From Neoceratodus forsteri (Eukaryota > Chordata > Ceratodontiformes > Ceratodontidae): a stretch of DNA of 64,000 bases. The DNA is taken from NCBI GenBank assembly GCA_016271365.2, contig CM057456.1, forward strand, positions 613,495,501-613,559,500, given 5' to 3'. Each line of letters starts with the position of its first letter. Position 1 is the first letter of the stretch. The position numbers and the translations under genes were made by a program. This document shows, in pieces, positions 10,188 to 21,172 of the stretch. The notes beneath the pieces are model-generated. The model had not been told where the DNA came from, ran no database searches, and worked only from the letters and a program-made list of their open reading frames with translations.

Positions 10188-12206
10188 AATCAGTCAACCC
10201 AGAAAGGAAAAAAAAAGTTGTGAGTGGTTCAACAGAGCCACTCAAGAAAAAAGAATAATATCTGACCCTGGTGTTATATCACAGGAAACTGTAGAGAAGA
10301 TAACAGATTTTAACAAATATTCTAGTATTTGCTGTAAACGGAGAAGCCCTTGGCCTAGAACCAGACTTGCCGAATCCAAGGGGCTGAAAGACTAGCCGGC
10401 AAAAGACACAGGAAAAACAGTGAAATCATCCATCAAAGAGGTCAAGGATTAAATAATTTGGTAAACATTTTTTAAATATATATACACTGGAAGGCTAATC
10501 ATGAAAACAACAGTTTGCAAATACATGCCCTTAGCTTAATAAAATGTCTAAACTTCAGTGCCCTGGTCCCTCTGGCTGTATCAAAATAGGGAGCCAGAGT
10601 ACCCTGCTCCAAAATACAGCAGTCTTATTTTCCAGCAATGTGAGGTGGGGAGCAATTAAAGAACAACTGTGCTGAACCTGTAAGTCATTAGAAGACATTT
10701 TTAAAGTAAAGGTGTGACATTCAGTATTGGGCTTCGTAGCCTGTTACCCTGCTATGGTGATAGTCTATCTGTGCCAAAATTATAAAATGTAATACTGTCC
10801 TGTAAAGGAGGGAAGAGATCGTAACTCTGGCTGAACTACTGGCCAGCTGATCCCTTTCCACTCCCCGTTCCACCTCGTCCATCCCCATGCTCCAATGTTT
10901 TCTGATGTCTAACCAGGGAGACCACGGAGGTGCACCCATTTAAGTCAATGGGGCTCGTTTTCAAAAATTTTTTACAGAAACACCTTGTGAGGATCGTGAA
11001 CAGTGAAGTCAGCTGGCAAGCGGTGGACCGTGAAGCCAATCAGCTGACGGCTTCACTTTTGCTTGGTTATGGAGAGATTCTTTTAAGATGTAAAATGCGG
11101 TTGTTACTGTACCGGCACTAAATCCGTGATGTTATGCTAGGATAACATCACGGGTCCAGCTCCAGGCTTCCCAATCAGAGCCTAGCATTCTTTCCTGCCA
11201 TTGTATAATAAGGATTTTTTTTTTTTTTTTTCTCAATGTGTGATGACCTCATAAACCTCTCGAGGTTTATGGGCCATCACACACCTCGGGTGTGTAAAAA
11301 AAAAATCCATAACACACAGTTGCATAGCTATTATTCTCTATATAATTCAAACAAAGCATACTTACACCGTTTGTGTCTTTAAGGGGTCATCAGTTGGTAA
11401 AAGTGGTAAAGAAGAAGCACTTTTTCCTGACTGGTACATACCGCACCATACTTCTGCCTCTATACATTTTTTTTAAATTTGTATGGAAAATGCACAATAT
11501 ATTTCGAAAAATATCGAAAGTATAATAATTGAAAACTTCATGACAATTTGTATGTGTCTACTTTCCTTAAAAAAACAATAATTTACCTATGTCCCTTCCT
11601 TCTCTTTCTCTTCACAATACATTCAACACCACAACATTTATATACTTACTAAATAATCTTTTTCAAGAACTTGTTCCACCTCTTTTTTTTTTTTTTTGGT
11701 TTAATCTGACTTACAGGGCATCTTTCCAAATATGTAACTATCAAGCTTGTTTAACATAGTTTTATTATTCACCTGTACACAATTGCATAAACTTTATTTT
11801 CTCACCTTCCTTTTACCATTCCCTGTATGTGCTATTGTCTGTATTGTACAACCATATCATTATACATATATTGTTGTGTTGTGGAAGATGTATCTTTTTC
11901 TGTTATATATACCAATAAAAAGATTAACTGCCAAAAAAAACAATAATTATCTAAAAAGGTGCAGCTAACTTCAAAGGAACATTCTCATTTGAATGCGTCA
12001 TTGCTTATAGGCATATCATTTTTTTTTCGGGTTTCCCAGTTCAGGGTGACACATGTAAGACTGATTGGATCCATAACATATGAAACCCTTAGGAAGTCTT
12101 CAGACCTGCACTGTTCATGTACTTTTTACCATTTCTGTAAGAAATCCAGGTTTTGAGTAGGACATAAAACACTTTCATTAAATAGTGTTTTTTCTGCAAA
12201 TAAAAT
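10188..12206. other. Spacer between two DIRS elements, no gene seen
   Basis: About 2 kb, mostly AT-rich. It holds the long palindrome at 11212-11308, a T-run near 11680-11697, and an AATAAA followed by a short A-run at about 11915-11940 that could be the 3' end of an old LINE or retrocopy. No frame has a recognisable domain. Confidence 0.55.
11212..11308. repeat. 97-bp palindrome, foldback or MITE-like
   Basis: The segment starts GGATTTTT with a long T-run and ends with an A-run and AATCC. Inside, an arm reading about TGTGATGACCTCATAAACCTC is followed at once by its near complement around the centre at 11260. The whole can fold into one long hairpin with few mismatches. It may be a small foldback element or a cruciform-prone palindrome. 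No target duplication is clear. Confidence 0.6.
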
Positions 12207-13251
12207 ATGAAAATTACGTACCTACCATAATTCTTTATCTTCCTGTGTATCTTCACCATTCATCACTGTTAGGTGTCTGCCGGAGACAGGCACCAAGTGA
12301 GAGACTTTTTTTTTTTTTTTTTTGAGGACTGGCCAGGGTCATTGGCGCCGTCCACGAGGCCAACGTATTACATGGCGCTCGCGGATTGGCCAGTAACGGC
12401 CGTTAGGTCCTCCTTCACCTCAGTTCTGCGTGTGAGAGAGACAGAGGAAATAAGTAAAAAGAAAGTAGGGTGGGGCAAGGGAGCCCAAGGGACAGTAAAA
12501 GGAAAGGAAGACTAAAAGGAAAGGAAGAAACTGAAAAGAGTACGCTGACAAGAAGAGGACAGGTAACGAGAAGGGGAGGGGCTGAGGGTTGTGGGCCGGG
12601 AGGCTCCAATCCCTGATCAACCAAGGGAAGACAAGGAAGAGAGGAAGGTAGAGAGAGAGCGAGAGAGAATCTAGGTATGGGATGGGAGGATCTAAGCACA
12701 GAAAATTTACCAAGGAATGCAGCAGTAATGCTGGAACGAAGTTCTGCAGTTGTGCCCCAATGACCAAGAGGCAGAGCCCACGCTGCCTAGAGGCTGAGTG
12801 AAAATGACAAGAAAACCAAGGATTGGTTGCAGCACCCACATTTGGAGGGAGGCCATCCGCAGCCTCGATCCCATCTACTTTTAGGAAGTATCACAGTTCT
12901 CGCCCCCCCGAAAACTCCAATAGGGTTGGGGGAGAAAGGCGGTACTCCGGAACATACCCTCCTCAAGGGAGGGAAGAAAGGGCAAGGGCATCCCAGGAAG
13001 CCCGAGACGCCACTCCCAGACTGGGAAAACCCTTCTGAGCAGGCCCTTCAAGGAGTCCAGAAGAGGAGGCCCCCCAAGGAGACCCTAAGAAATAAACCTC
13101 GAAGGGTACTACATTCGCCCAAACCTGACCTCGCTTCTTCCAACCCCCGAACAACCATCAGGGGTGAGAAAACTCTGGGGGTGGGGGAGGGCAAGAGGGA
13201 GGCAACACGCCTCAGAGACTGAGGCCTCGAGAGGGGAAGGTGGGAGGGATT

Positions 13252-13348
13252 CATTGATGAATGGTGAAGATACACTGGAAGACCAAGAATTACGGTAGGT
13301 ACGTCATTTTTATATCTTACCTATGTCAATCTTCACCATTCATCACTG
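13252..13348. repeat. DIRS-A2 internal complementary region
   Basis: Inverted arms (GATGAATGGTGAAGATA on the left and its complement CTTCACCATTCATCA on the right) flank a centre reading AATTACGGTAGGTACGTCAT. It corresponds to the DIRS-A ICR at 7277-7375 and to the left terminus at 12207-12275. Confidence 0.8.
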
Positions 13349-13563
13349 CTGAGTGAGTACTGAGCACCCTGAAGGGGGCCCAATAACCCTGAGGGAAAAA
13401 CATCCCTCAGTCCCCCCGGGGAGAGAACGGGGGAGTGGGACCCTCCACTAGCCGGTTTAAGGCTGGGACTGGTCAGAGTGAGACGGGGTCCCTCCTGGAC
13501 CTTAGGAGAAGGAAGGTGCCCCTGAAGTTCCCATCTCACCCTGTGGGAAAAGAGATGGGTCCC

Positions 13564-14435
13564 CTAGAAGGAGGAGGCCTGTAACCTGCGCCAGGCCAAA
13601 GCTGACAACCTCAACAGGCAAAGCCATGCTGTCCGCCTAATGCAGATCGTTGCCCCTGCAAGCCGTGAAATGACCTCATTGGTGTCATATGATGCCCTTG
13701 ATTGGTACCTCACCAACTCCAGGCCTATAGCGGAGAGAGCTATGGTTTGCCGGGTAGCCTCCAAATCAGGCAGCAATGCTAAAGCTTGACCTAACATCAC
13801 CCACAGGTGCCTGTTGTAGGCAGCGTGGTCTGCGTGATGTGAAATAATTGCCAACAGGCTCCGCACTGAAGAGAAAACTCTTCGCCCCAGCAGATCCAAC
13901 TCTTGAGAGTCAGTCTCAGGGGGCTTGTCTCAGACTGGGCATTGAAGCCCAAAAGGGGTGTCCAGCCATGTCAGTCCAGAAGGTTGATGAGGCAGGGCAC
14001 CTGGAGACCCGCGTGTTGCGCAATATGGGAGATCGCATAACGGGAGATGTGCGAGTCCCTGACCAACCTTGACAGGAATTGCTGATACTGGGTCTGATCA
14101 GTGTCTGAGGACAGGTGGACAGAAGGCTCCTCTTTCCCAGTGGAGAAAGACAAGAAGGTCGAGGAACTTGACAAGTCAGACTCTGGCTGCCTCAGGGGAA
14201 CTGATCAGAAGACCTGCTCGTCCATGGCCCTAACGTATTGAGGGAAAGCCACAGCCTGAGATCTGAACTGATCCCAGCTCAAAGGCCCCAGAGGACCAAC
14301 GTGGCCTGGGATATGGGAAGCTGGAAGCAGAGGCATGGGCGAGCCTGTCACCTGATGTGACGTGCCTCTGCCAGGGCTGGCAGAATCCACAGGAAAGCCT
14401 AGCATGAGAGGAAAACCACAGGTCTGTAGATTCAC
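13564..14435 (-). pseudogene. DIRS-A2 Gag fragment
   Basis: Three minus-strand frames (14205-14435, 13971-14174, 13564-13899) are colinear with DIRS-A Gag. They contain YVRAMDEQVF, then a Ser- and Asp-rich acidic block, then YNRHLWVMLGQALALLPDLE and SRASYDTNEVISRLAGAT. Stops and frameshifts separate them. The N-terminal Cys/His module is lost because the element is cut at 14447. Confidence 0.65.
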
Positions 14436-14445
14436 CGCCCCATCC

Positions 14446-15188
14446 TGAAAATCAAAATGGTGGGGGCTTAACCCCGCAGGGTGTTACACAAGGTTCCTGC
14501 ACCCTGATTGGTACCCCCAGAGGTACACCGTAGACAGCTAGTGCTTAGGCATATGTTATACTAACATATAGGGCTAAGGGCATCTACCATATAAGAGCAG
14601 ATGTCAGGATATGTACGCATATTATTGTTACACACTTTGCATGCTAATACACATATATTCTCTATGTATTTTCTGTGTATTTCTTACTTACAAATGTTAG
14701 GACATCTGTGTCCTTGGAATGATTATGATATATAAGTCAGCATTGCCACCTTTTGGTGATTTGTACTACTACACTGAGTTATGTAAGACTCTGTATAATG
14801 TACTCTCTTGTTTCACAAACTGGTGACTACTACACAATTGTATAATGTTATCTTGGACCATGGAGCCACCTCTAATTTAGCCAATAGGGCTCATCTCTGT
14901 AACTAGAAATGTTTCTATCTTACAGTAACCATAGTAATTATCATAGGTATATAATGTGAGACACTGAGTCTTATACCTCGGAGACCCCAAGAGACACAAA
15001 GAAACCTCGAGGTATAGGGAACACTTAGCATTGTCTCCCGGTTCGTATTAGTAAGAACTGCTTAGGGCAACTGTGATTTATCCTTTAGCAGTAATAAACA
15101 AGTTTATTATTCTTATGCAACGTGTTTGTGATTCCTTGCATTCCCAATATTGCCAAGAACCTGAGCGTGAGGTTTAGACCTCCTGACA
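14446..15188 (+). repeat. 5' LTR of retrovirus-like element E
   Basis: The segment has the parts expected of an LTR: a TATATAA at 14948-14954, an AATAAA at 15093-15098 and an end in ...TGACA at 15188. A possible primer binding site follows three bases later. The start is taken at TG (14446), where the DIRS-A2 match stops; TGTTAC at 14482 is an alternative. No second copy of this LTR is present in the window, so the call rests on internal signals only. Confidence 0.6.
14948..15098 (+). promoter_or_regulatory. TATA box and poly(A) signal of the E LTR
   Basis: TATATAA at 14948-14954 and AATAAA at 15093-15098 lie about 140 bases apart in the same direction. This is the usual spacing that sets the U3, R and U5 parts of an LTR. 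The transcription start would be near 14975-14980. Confidence 0.5.
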
Positions 15189-15507
15189 ATTGGAGACCAC
15201 GTGCAGGCAATATTTGGTGTTTGTACGCTTTCACTTGCTGCTTAAAACTTTTCTCTTCCCAACGGGGACAGTAGGTGTGCATTTCTGCGACACCTCTCCC
15301 ATTTACAGAACACTTTGTAGTCACTTGCAAGGTCTGGCTTCTTTTCTTGGGTGTGGTCGATGCCGACTCGACCCACTCCACAGCGGCTTTGAAATGCAAA
15401 CCTACAAAGTCTACAGTAGCCCGACTGTGTGTAAAGTATGCCTGCTGTGGATCGATACATAGCACGGCGCCTTTTTCACAGTTTGATTTTTCGCTCCCTC
15501 CCATATA

Positions 15508-17047
15508 ATGGCCACCCTATCAAATATCTGCGCAGAACTGAGACTCGATGTCTCTAACTTCCTTGCCTCCCATGGAGGATGGGCTGACTTCACATGGGAC
15601 GCAAGTCAATCTGAAAACCCTATACTGGGGATTTCAACCCAGTATTGTGAAATGAGACAAACAGCCAATAAGCATCATGCCAAGGGGCTGTTGGTCGCGG
15701 CTCTCTATGCTGCTCTGGAAGCCTCCGAAGCGAGGTTTCAAACCCTTGATCTGCAGATCGCGTCTCTTAAGAAAGAGATGGGTTTGCAGGAAATGGAATG
15801 TGTTAGACTGCAGCAGAATTTGGAGTCCGAACTCCAGACTCTGCGCAATGAAAAGGATTCACTTTTGCATCATTCAGCACAGGTTGGTGAGCAAGAAATC
15901 TGTATGTTGAAGCAGGAATGTGAAAGTTTGAGACAGGATAAGGCGCAGGCTTTGCATATGAATGACTTGTTAAGTACAGTGAATGCACAGTTGAGTGAGG
16001 AGATGGGAGAGCTACAGGACAAGATAAACCAGGTACGTAATGACTTAGAAGTAGCTACTAGGGACAATCGCGAATTGAACGCCGCGTATAGATTGTTGCA
16101 GAAACAAATGCAAGATGAGGTTGACATGGATGTTGCAACTATGAGTCATGCTTGGCGAAACTGTGCCATCAGCAGGAGGTTCTGGCTGGACATGTTAAGG
16201 CGATGGGAGGCGTAGCCCCTGCCTTACATAAGTCATCTGAAGGGGAGATCCCAGATGACAACATTTCTCAGTACAACACCCAGTCACACACCTACTATGG
16301 CCCAGAAACCCCACCCAGCCATCCACAACATGGCGGGTCCCCACTCCACCCACATCATGTCATACGTCGTCGACGTTGAGACGCACATCATGGGAAATGC
16401 CAACATGGCAGCCCCCATGATAGGGGGGAGCAGGCCCAAGCCTGGTCCCGACGGCACCACTGATAGCCGTAATTAATGTGGAAGACAGGCAGGAGATAGA
16501 AACGATGATTGAAAATGCAATGGGTAATGTACCTATTCCTGAGAGAAGTAAACAGGCCATTAAAAAACAAATTAGGCAGCTTCTACAAGAGGCTGGCACT
16601 CTGGAAGGCATAGTTCGTACGGCAGCCGAGGCTGCAGCCCGGGTCACCCTGGACAGCGCCCGAGGCAACCTACCTTCGCCTGATCGGCCCAATAATCCCC
16701 TACAAATGGCCTACTCTGCTCAGCAAATAGCTGACAGTATCAGTCAAATGAGCCCATCTGACAACCTCAGCTGCCACTTAGAAAAGGTGCACTCCAAATG
16801 CAAGATGCTTAGCCTCACTGCAGAATATCAAGTCCAAATACTACGCCAAACTATCAAGCCTGGCTTGTGGGCCAAACTCCCCGATACCATCCGCCAGGGT
16901 GGTAATGCCACCTTTGATGAGGTTGCAGCTGAACTCATTTCTGCACACAGCCCAGGTGTAGTAGGAGTGATGCTTGCATATCCTGTAAAACAGAATGCAA
17001 AAGAAAGTCCAGTGACTTACCATCAGAGACTTTCGATGGCCTACTGA
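15508..17047 (+). pseudogene. Gag-like protein of element E, frameshifted
   Basis: The first frame (15508-16215, 235 codons, ATG start) is rich in Glu, Gln, Leu and Lys with heptad spacing from about residue 65 to 200, a predicted long coiled coil. The reading moves to the frame at 16152-16379 (a Pro- and His-rich spacer with YYGPETPP), then to 16478-17047, a helix-rich domain. That domain ends with KESPVTYHQRLSMAY, resembling the major homology region of retroviral capsids. This order (coiled coil, Pro-rich linker, capsid-like domain) suits a Gag. Two frameshifts and a terminal break make it a pseudogene. Confidence 0.5.
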
Positions 17048-17073
17048 GCAGGAAAACACCTTGCCCAAGAACC

Positions 17074-18486
17074 TGTCCTTATTTGCTGATTATCTATTGT
17101 AATAGTAATGATATTGTAGTTTGTCCTACCTGCCTTCTTTGCAGCATGGAGAGTTCCGTTTATCACCACCATCTTGGTCCTGGACTGCCAGAAGGGGCCA
17201 ATCAGTACCTTTGGGGACCCTAAAATGGAGTCTGTCCCCAGGGGTCCTGTGAGAGTGAGTTTCTGTAGGAATTGTAGTTTTAAGACTTTGGCACCGAAAT
17301 GCAGCTGGAAGGGGAGCCCTTGCTTTGACAGACAGATGAATCAATGAATCGAACCTTTTGGACTGAAGGTAAACTTCCCAAGCTGCCTGCTGCAGTGAGT
17401 CAGTCTGGAGTTAGAGTTTGGAGAGTAAACAGCTCGAGTGATTCGAGCAGCAGCTCCAGCGTAGTTCGCGTGGGAGATTGGTGGAAAGGCTAAGTTTGGC
17501 CTGCCTGTCTGCCTGCTGTCCCTCGAGAGGGAATCCTTTGAAAGGATTAGTAATTGGACTGTATCCGAATCGGAGTGTGACAAAGCCACTGAAGTGTGAC
17601 CAGATTTAAACCTGAAGAAGACCGAATATTTGCTGTACGTGATCAACCTGTCAGGAGATCCATTCACCACAGAACTCCCGGTTTTGCTTAGAGACACTGA
17701 TATTGTGACTGTACTGCTCCATTTCATCTATCCTGTGTCCTGTACTGGGTAGCATGAGTAAACACCAGGGTAGCTCCCTGCAACAACAGCTCAATCAAAG
17801 TGTGTCATCTGATTTAATTGTTTTGCCTTATCTTCACGAACTGAGCCTCCTGGTGCCGGATTACAAATTATGTGTGGTTGTGCATGCCTTTTCTTTTTAT
17901 CACAGGGCCCCAACCAGCTGTGACGCTGGCCTACCCTGGGCAACGTTCCAGGCTAGCCCACCTTACTTCCAACTGGGTACCCAGAGTGTGTGACTGTGCA
18001 GGGACTAAAAGTGCATGCATAACTGCCTGACTAGATCAGTTTTAGAATCAATCAACCTGATTACGCCCCTCCCTTGTTCAATTCCCCTGAATAAATCAGA
18101 TCCATCTCTTTTTGCATTTAATCTGACTGTGGTTCCAGTCTGTACTAAAAGCACTGTACTGTTATTTGCTGTGCCTAACCTTGTTTTACAAGGGGTCGCC
18201 AGGGTCGAACTGGTGGAACCAGCCCTGGTGGTAATTGCAAACAGTGTGGGAATTTGTATGCTGAATATTGACTACTGTGAAAGTGTTTGTTGCATATTGT
18301 CTCAGCCACTAGAGGGCAAAGAGGGGGGTTACAGTGTCCCAGAGGGCTGTACCCAGGTCAGCCTTGTTGCTAACAACCCTATCCTCCGGGTGGAGGCCCC
18401 CATTTCAGTACCCAGGCCCCTTCACCTGCAACTAGCCAAGCAGGCAGGGGTAGTAGCCCTTGGGATAGCGCCACCTAGGGGTTACA
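17074..18486 (+). repeat. R1, 1.4-kb direct repeat, possible 5' LTR of G
   Basis: R1 matches R2 (44970-46693) nearly end to end in the same orientation with high identity by eye. The shared part starts at TGTCCTTATT and ends at GGTTACA, so it has TG and CA ends like an LTR. The two copies flank the whole gypsy coding region. Against this, no clear primer binding site follows at 18487, the flanking 5-mers do not match, and R1 lacks about 311 bp that R2 has. R1 may instead be an internal fragment of a related element. Confidence 0.55.
17754..17993 (+). CDS. Open frame of unknown function in R1 (79 codons)
   Basis: The frame begins MSKHQGSSLQQQL and ends at the TGA before 17994. The same frame, with the same stop, is open in R2, where it extends further upstream (45646-46197). 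I recognise no domain. The next frame starts 21 bases later in the same direction in both copies. Shared openness may mean a coding past or simply too little divergence. Confidence 0.25.
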   Translation: MSKHQGSSLQQQLNQSVSSDLIVLPYLHELSLLVPDYKLCVVVHAFSFYHRAPTSCDAGLPWATFQASPPYFQLGTQSV

Positions 18487-18590
18487 TCTTGAAGGCACCA
18501 ACACTGGGATTTGCACCTTCTAGTGGTCAGAAGTGGGTACTACAACCCCACGCTAAGGATTATGGTAAACAGAGGCCTAACTACGCCTAA
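18015..18590 (+). CDS. Open frame of unknown function in R1 (191 codons)
   Basis: The frame starts MHNCLTRSVLESIN and is open through the end of R1 and beyond to 18590. R2 has the same ATG and frame at 46219-46731. The copies differ by roughly 20 residues over the 157 or so shared, and by one 3-bp indel that keeps the frame (TVLLF against TVLLLF). A block of the form PVCTKSTVLLFAVPN followed by GVARVELVEPAL loosely resembles the linker between protease and RT in some gypsy polyproteins. That reading is tentative. Confidence 0.3.
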   Translation: MHNCLTRSVLESINLITPLPCSIPLNKSDPSLFAFNLTVVPVCTKSTVLLFAVPNLVLQGVARVELVEPALVVIANSVGICMLNIDYCESVCCILSQPLEGKEGGYSVPEGCTQVSLVANNPILRVEAPISVPRPLHLQLAKQAGVVALGIAPPRGYILKAPTLGFAPSSGQKWVLQPHAKDYGKQRPNYA

Positions 18591-18625
18591 GTTTAAACTT
18601 GTTCTAAGCTACAAGGCTGCACCAT

Positions 18626-20138
18626 ATGATGGGATGGAGTGAGGCTGAGGGGATGGACCCCCAGCAAGCTCTGCTATTAATGAACATCCCCTTGGGGACA
18701 GAAAATTGCACTATTGTGAAGTGGTCAAACTAAGTATTTGGGGAAGGTTGGGGAAGACTGAAGTAAAGGGAAGGGATTCTGACCTGTTTGATCAAACTAT
18801 GGTGGCCCTACCTTAAGTGTCCCAAAAGGGGTGGAGGGTCATTCATTTGCATAGTGACCCGGCTGCTCCTGGAGGGTCCCCATGCATAGTGGTGTTCAAA
18901 GACAAGCTGTTTAAACTGTTAGCCTCTGAAGGGCGCTCTGCTACAGAGCTAGTGAAAATGTTAGAGCTTTCTGAGGACGTCACTCCTGTGCAGTCCCCCA
19001 TAGCCTCTCCCAGCACCCCTACAGTTGCTTCTCCCATAGTGATACCTACTGTGCATTTGGACTCCTACCGCAGACTTAGGCTCTTTTCCGGCATGGTCCC
19101 GGTGCCCGTGGGGGAGGACAATCTGGAAACGTGGATGGACTATGCCACCCCATTGGTTCAGAAGTGGTAGTGTGCTGAAGGAGAAAAGAGGAAGAGGCTC
19201 ATGGAAAGCCTGAGGGGCCCTGCACTAGAGGCCATTCACTTCCTGCAATCCACCAGCCTGGCGGCCACGGCCGTTGAATACCTCTCTACCTTGGAGGGAG
19301 TATTTGGTAGCACCGAATAGGGGGATGATCTGATGTAGAAGTTTAAATCTGCAAAACACTGGAAAAATGAAACATTATCAATGTTTGTCACCCGAACTGA
19401 GCGAGCTTTGCAGAGAGCTCACCGGAAAGGAGGGGTGCCCGCCAGTGAATTGAACAGGGTCAGGCTAGATCACATCTTAAAGTCAACAAGGTACTCTAGC
19501 GTGATGTTGTTGAAGCTTAAACCGCAAGACAGAAGGGGCAACCCCCCCCAATACTGTGACCTAATGAAACAGATCCGTGAGATTGAGAATAACGAAGAGG
19601 GATGGGAGCCCTATGCTGGGGCTGCCCGAGCCTGCCAGGCCTTCGAAAGGGATGAGGAGGCCGAATTGCAACAGTTGAGAGAACTGATCAAGGAGCTGAC
19701 TGAGTTGAGGGTCAGCCAGCAAGCACTGAGGCTGCTAGGGATGCTAATTCCTGTACAGCCACCCCCAAGGCTAAAAGCAAGGCCCTGCCAAGAGGGGTGG
19801 GGGTACACGTCATTTCCTCTGAGCCTGGGCCTGAAAACAGCCCGCAGGAAGAGGTACAAGAACTGAGAGCTGTGTTGGAAGACCTACTCCGACTCTGAGC
19901 TACCCGAGATGCTAACCCCTGGAAGGGCTCCAAAAGCCAGGAGAACAAAACCCCGACCAGAGAGAGACCCCGAGACTCCCCCACTATGTTCAAGCAGGGG
20001 AACAGCTCCTCTTCCCACAGAGACTCTAAAGAACCTGTTTTCTGTTACCACTGTGGAGAGGATGGGCATGCCCGATTCACCTGCCATTCACCTGAGAATC
20101 TGAGAAAAGTTACTACTAGGCTGCTGGCACTAATTTGA
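18626..20138 (+). pseudogene. PNMA-like Gag of element G
   Basis: The start is taken at ATG 18626, giving WSEAEGMDPQQALLLMNIP, like the N-terminal RNA-recognition-like part of PNMA proteins. After frameshifts and stops the capsid part reads LRLFSGMVPVPVGEDNLETW, then LMESLRGPALEAI and LEGVFGSTE, which match the PNMA-type capsid N-lobe. LSMFVTRTERALQRA and NRVRLDHIL match the C-lobe. A zinc knuckle CYHCGEDGHARFTC (C-x2-C-x4-H-x4-C) lies at 20043-20084, with a stop at 20136. There are stops near 18812, 19168, 19318 and 19336. PNMA genes are domesticated gypsy gags; here the gag still sits beside its pol. Confidence 0.75.
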
Positions 20139-20231
20139 TGGAGCAACATACGGCTGCAAGGTGGGTCTGCCCGTAAAAGCTATTCATTCAAGGTAGCTGT
20201 AAAGCTAACGTCCAAGTCCAAGTTACCTGAG

Positions 20232-21168
20232 TTGTCCAAGGTAGTGGGCCCTTCCATAGAAACTACAGTGACGGTGAACGGTATGTCTGCCCAGGCCGTG
20301 CTTGACAGTGGATTTCAAGTAACCACAGTATTTCAAGATTGGTACCGGAAGTATCTGCCTGACGTGCCCCTAGAACCCTTGGAAGGTCTGCACGTGAGGG
20401 GGTTAAGTGAGCAGTCCTATCAGTACTCAGGGTATATCCGGATCTGGCTGTCATTCCCCACCACCGTGGCTGGGGTAGATGAACAAGTTGAGACACTTCC
20501 CCTAGTGTGTTCCCCCACCGGACTGTATGATGGAGTTCCCCTGTTAATTGGAACAAACGCCCATGTTTGGGAGACTAGCACATCTCTGCCATTAGAAACA
20601 AGGGCAATGGACTGGATGGGCCCTAAGAAGTCCAACATTAATCAAAAGGGCTTATGACTTGCAAAAGAAACCCGATGAAGTGGACCAAGATGAGCCAGTG
20701 GGAATAGTGTGGAAAAAGGATCATGACTCTTTGATGTCGGCCCCCAACGCCCAGTGTACAATCCAGGGAGAAGTCCACCTAAGGGGAGATGTAAAGAATA
20801 AAATATTGATGATAGACACCCCTGGTAAAGGGAAGCTGCGAGAGGGGTTGATGGTTAAGCCCAGTATACTACCTGCACGTGCCCATGCCTATGTTCGCCG
20901 AGTGATGGTGCAAGTGAGAAACATGTCGGACCGGGAAGTTCGTGTGAACCAGGGATGTATGCTGGCTACATTACACTGCGCAGACATTGCAGTATTACCC
21001 AGTAACAAGTACTCTGGTGAAAGGGAGAAAGTGACCCCAGACTTATTTGACTTCGGTGATTCCCCCTTGTCCGCTGAATGGAAGACCCGAATTAGCAGGA
21101 AACTTGCTCAGAGAGACCAAGTGTTCTCACTAAAAGAGTGGGATGTGGGGTGTGTCCATGGTGCTTAG
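20232..21168 (+). pseudogene. Aspartic protease and linker region of G pol
   Basis: The frame 20232-20657 carries AVLDSGFQVTTV with the catalytic Asp-Ser-Gly at 20304-20312. Ahead of it is the ETTVTVNG strand typical of gypsy retropepsin-like proteases, and a later VPLLIGTNA block matches the second conserved strand. The frame 20659-21168 continues with the domain between protease and RT (VKPSILPARAHAYVRR, then NMSDREVRVNQGCMLATLH). One frame change and a stop near 21166 separate these from the RT. The protease would have cut the Gag-Pol polyprotein. Confidence 0.7.
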
Positions 21169-21172
21169 CATA

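Larger units (their letters stand above)
12207..14447 (-). mobile_element. DIRS-A2, second gag-only DIRS copy, truncated
   Basis: The left terminus at 12207 reads GAAAATTACGTACCTACC and continues into an arm matching the ICR at 13252-13348. The inner terminal segment at about 12350-12440 resembles the DIRS-A end at 6301-6370. Beyond the ICR lies a Gag C-terminal region colinear with that of DIRS-A, again with no RT, RNase H or recombinase in between. The copy stops at about 14447, inside gag, where the LTR of element E begins. The rest of gag and the right end are missing. Confidence 0.75.
14446..17093 (+). mobile_element. Retrovirus-like LTR element E, 5' part only
   Basis: It comprises the LTR at 14446-15188, a putative primer binding site at 15191 (TGGAGACCACG), a leader, and gag-like frames from 15508 to about 17047. 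The element lacks protease, polymerase and 3' LTR. It abuts the direct repeat R1 at about 17074, and the last gag codons may run on to a TAA near 17091-17093. Its LTR interrupts DIRS-A2. I could not tell a true retrovirus from another LTR clade. Confidence 0.55.

Noticed and set aside
12415..12839. Hydrophobic Leu- and Ser-rich minus-strand frames (94 and 139 codons)
   Set aside because: They arise from the purine-rich plus strand of the DIRS-A2 end region; no conserved counterpart in DIRS-A.
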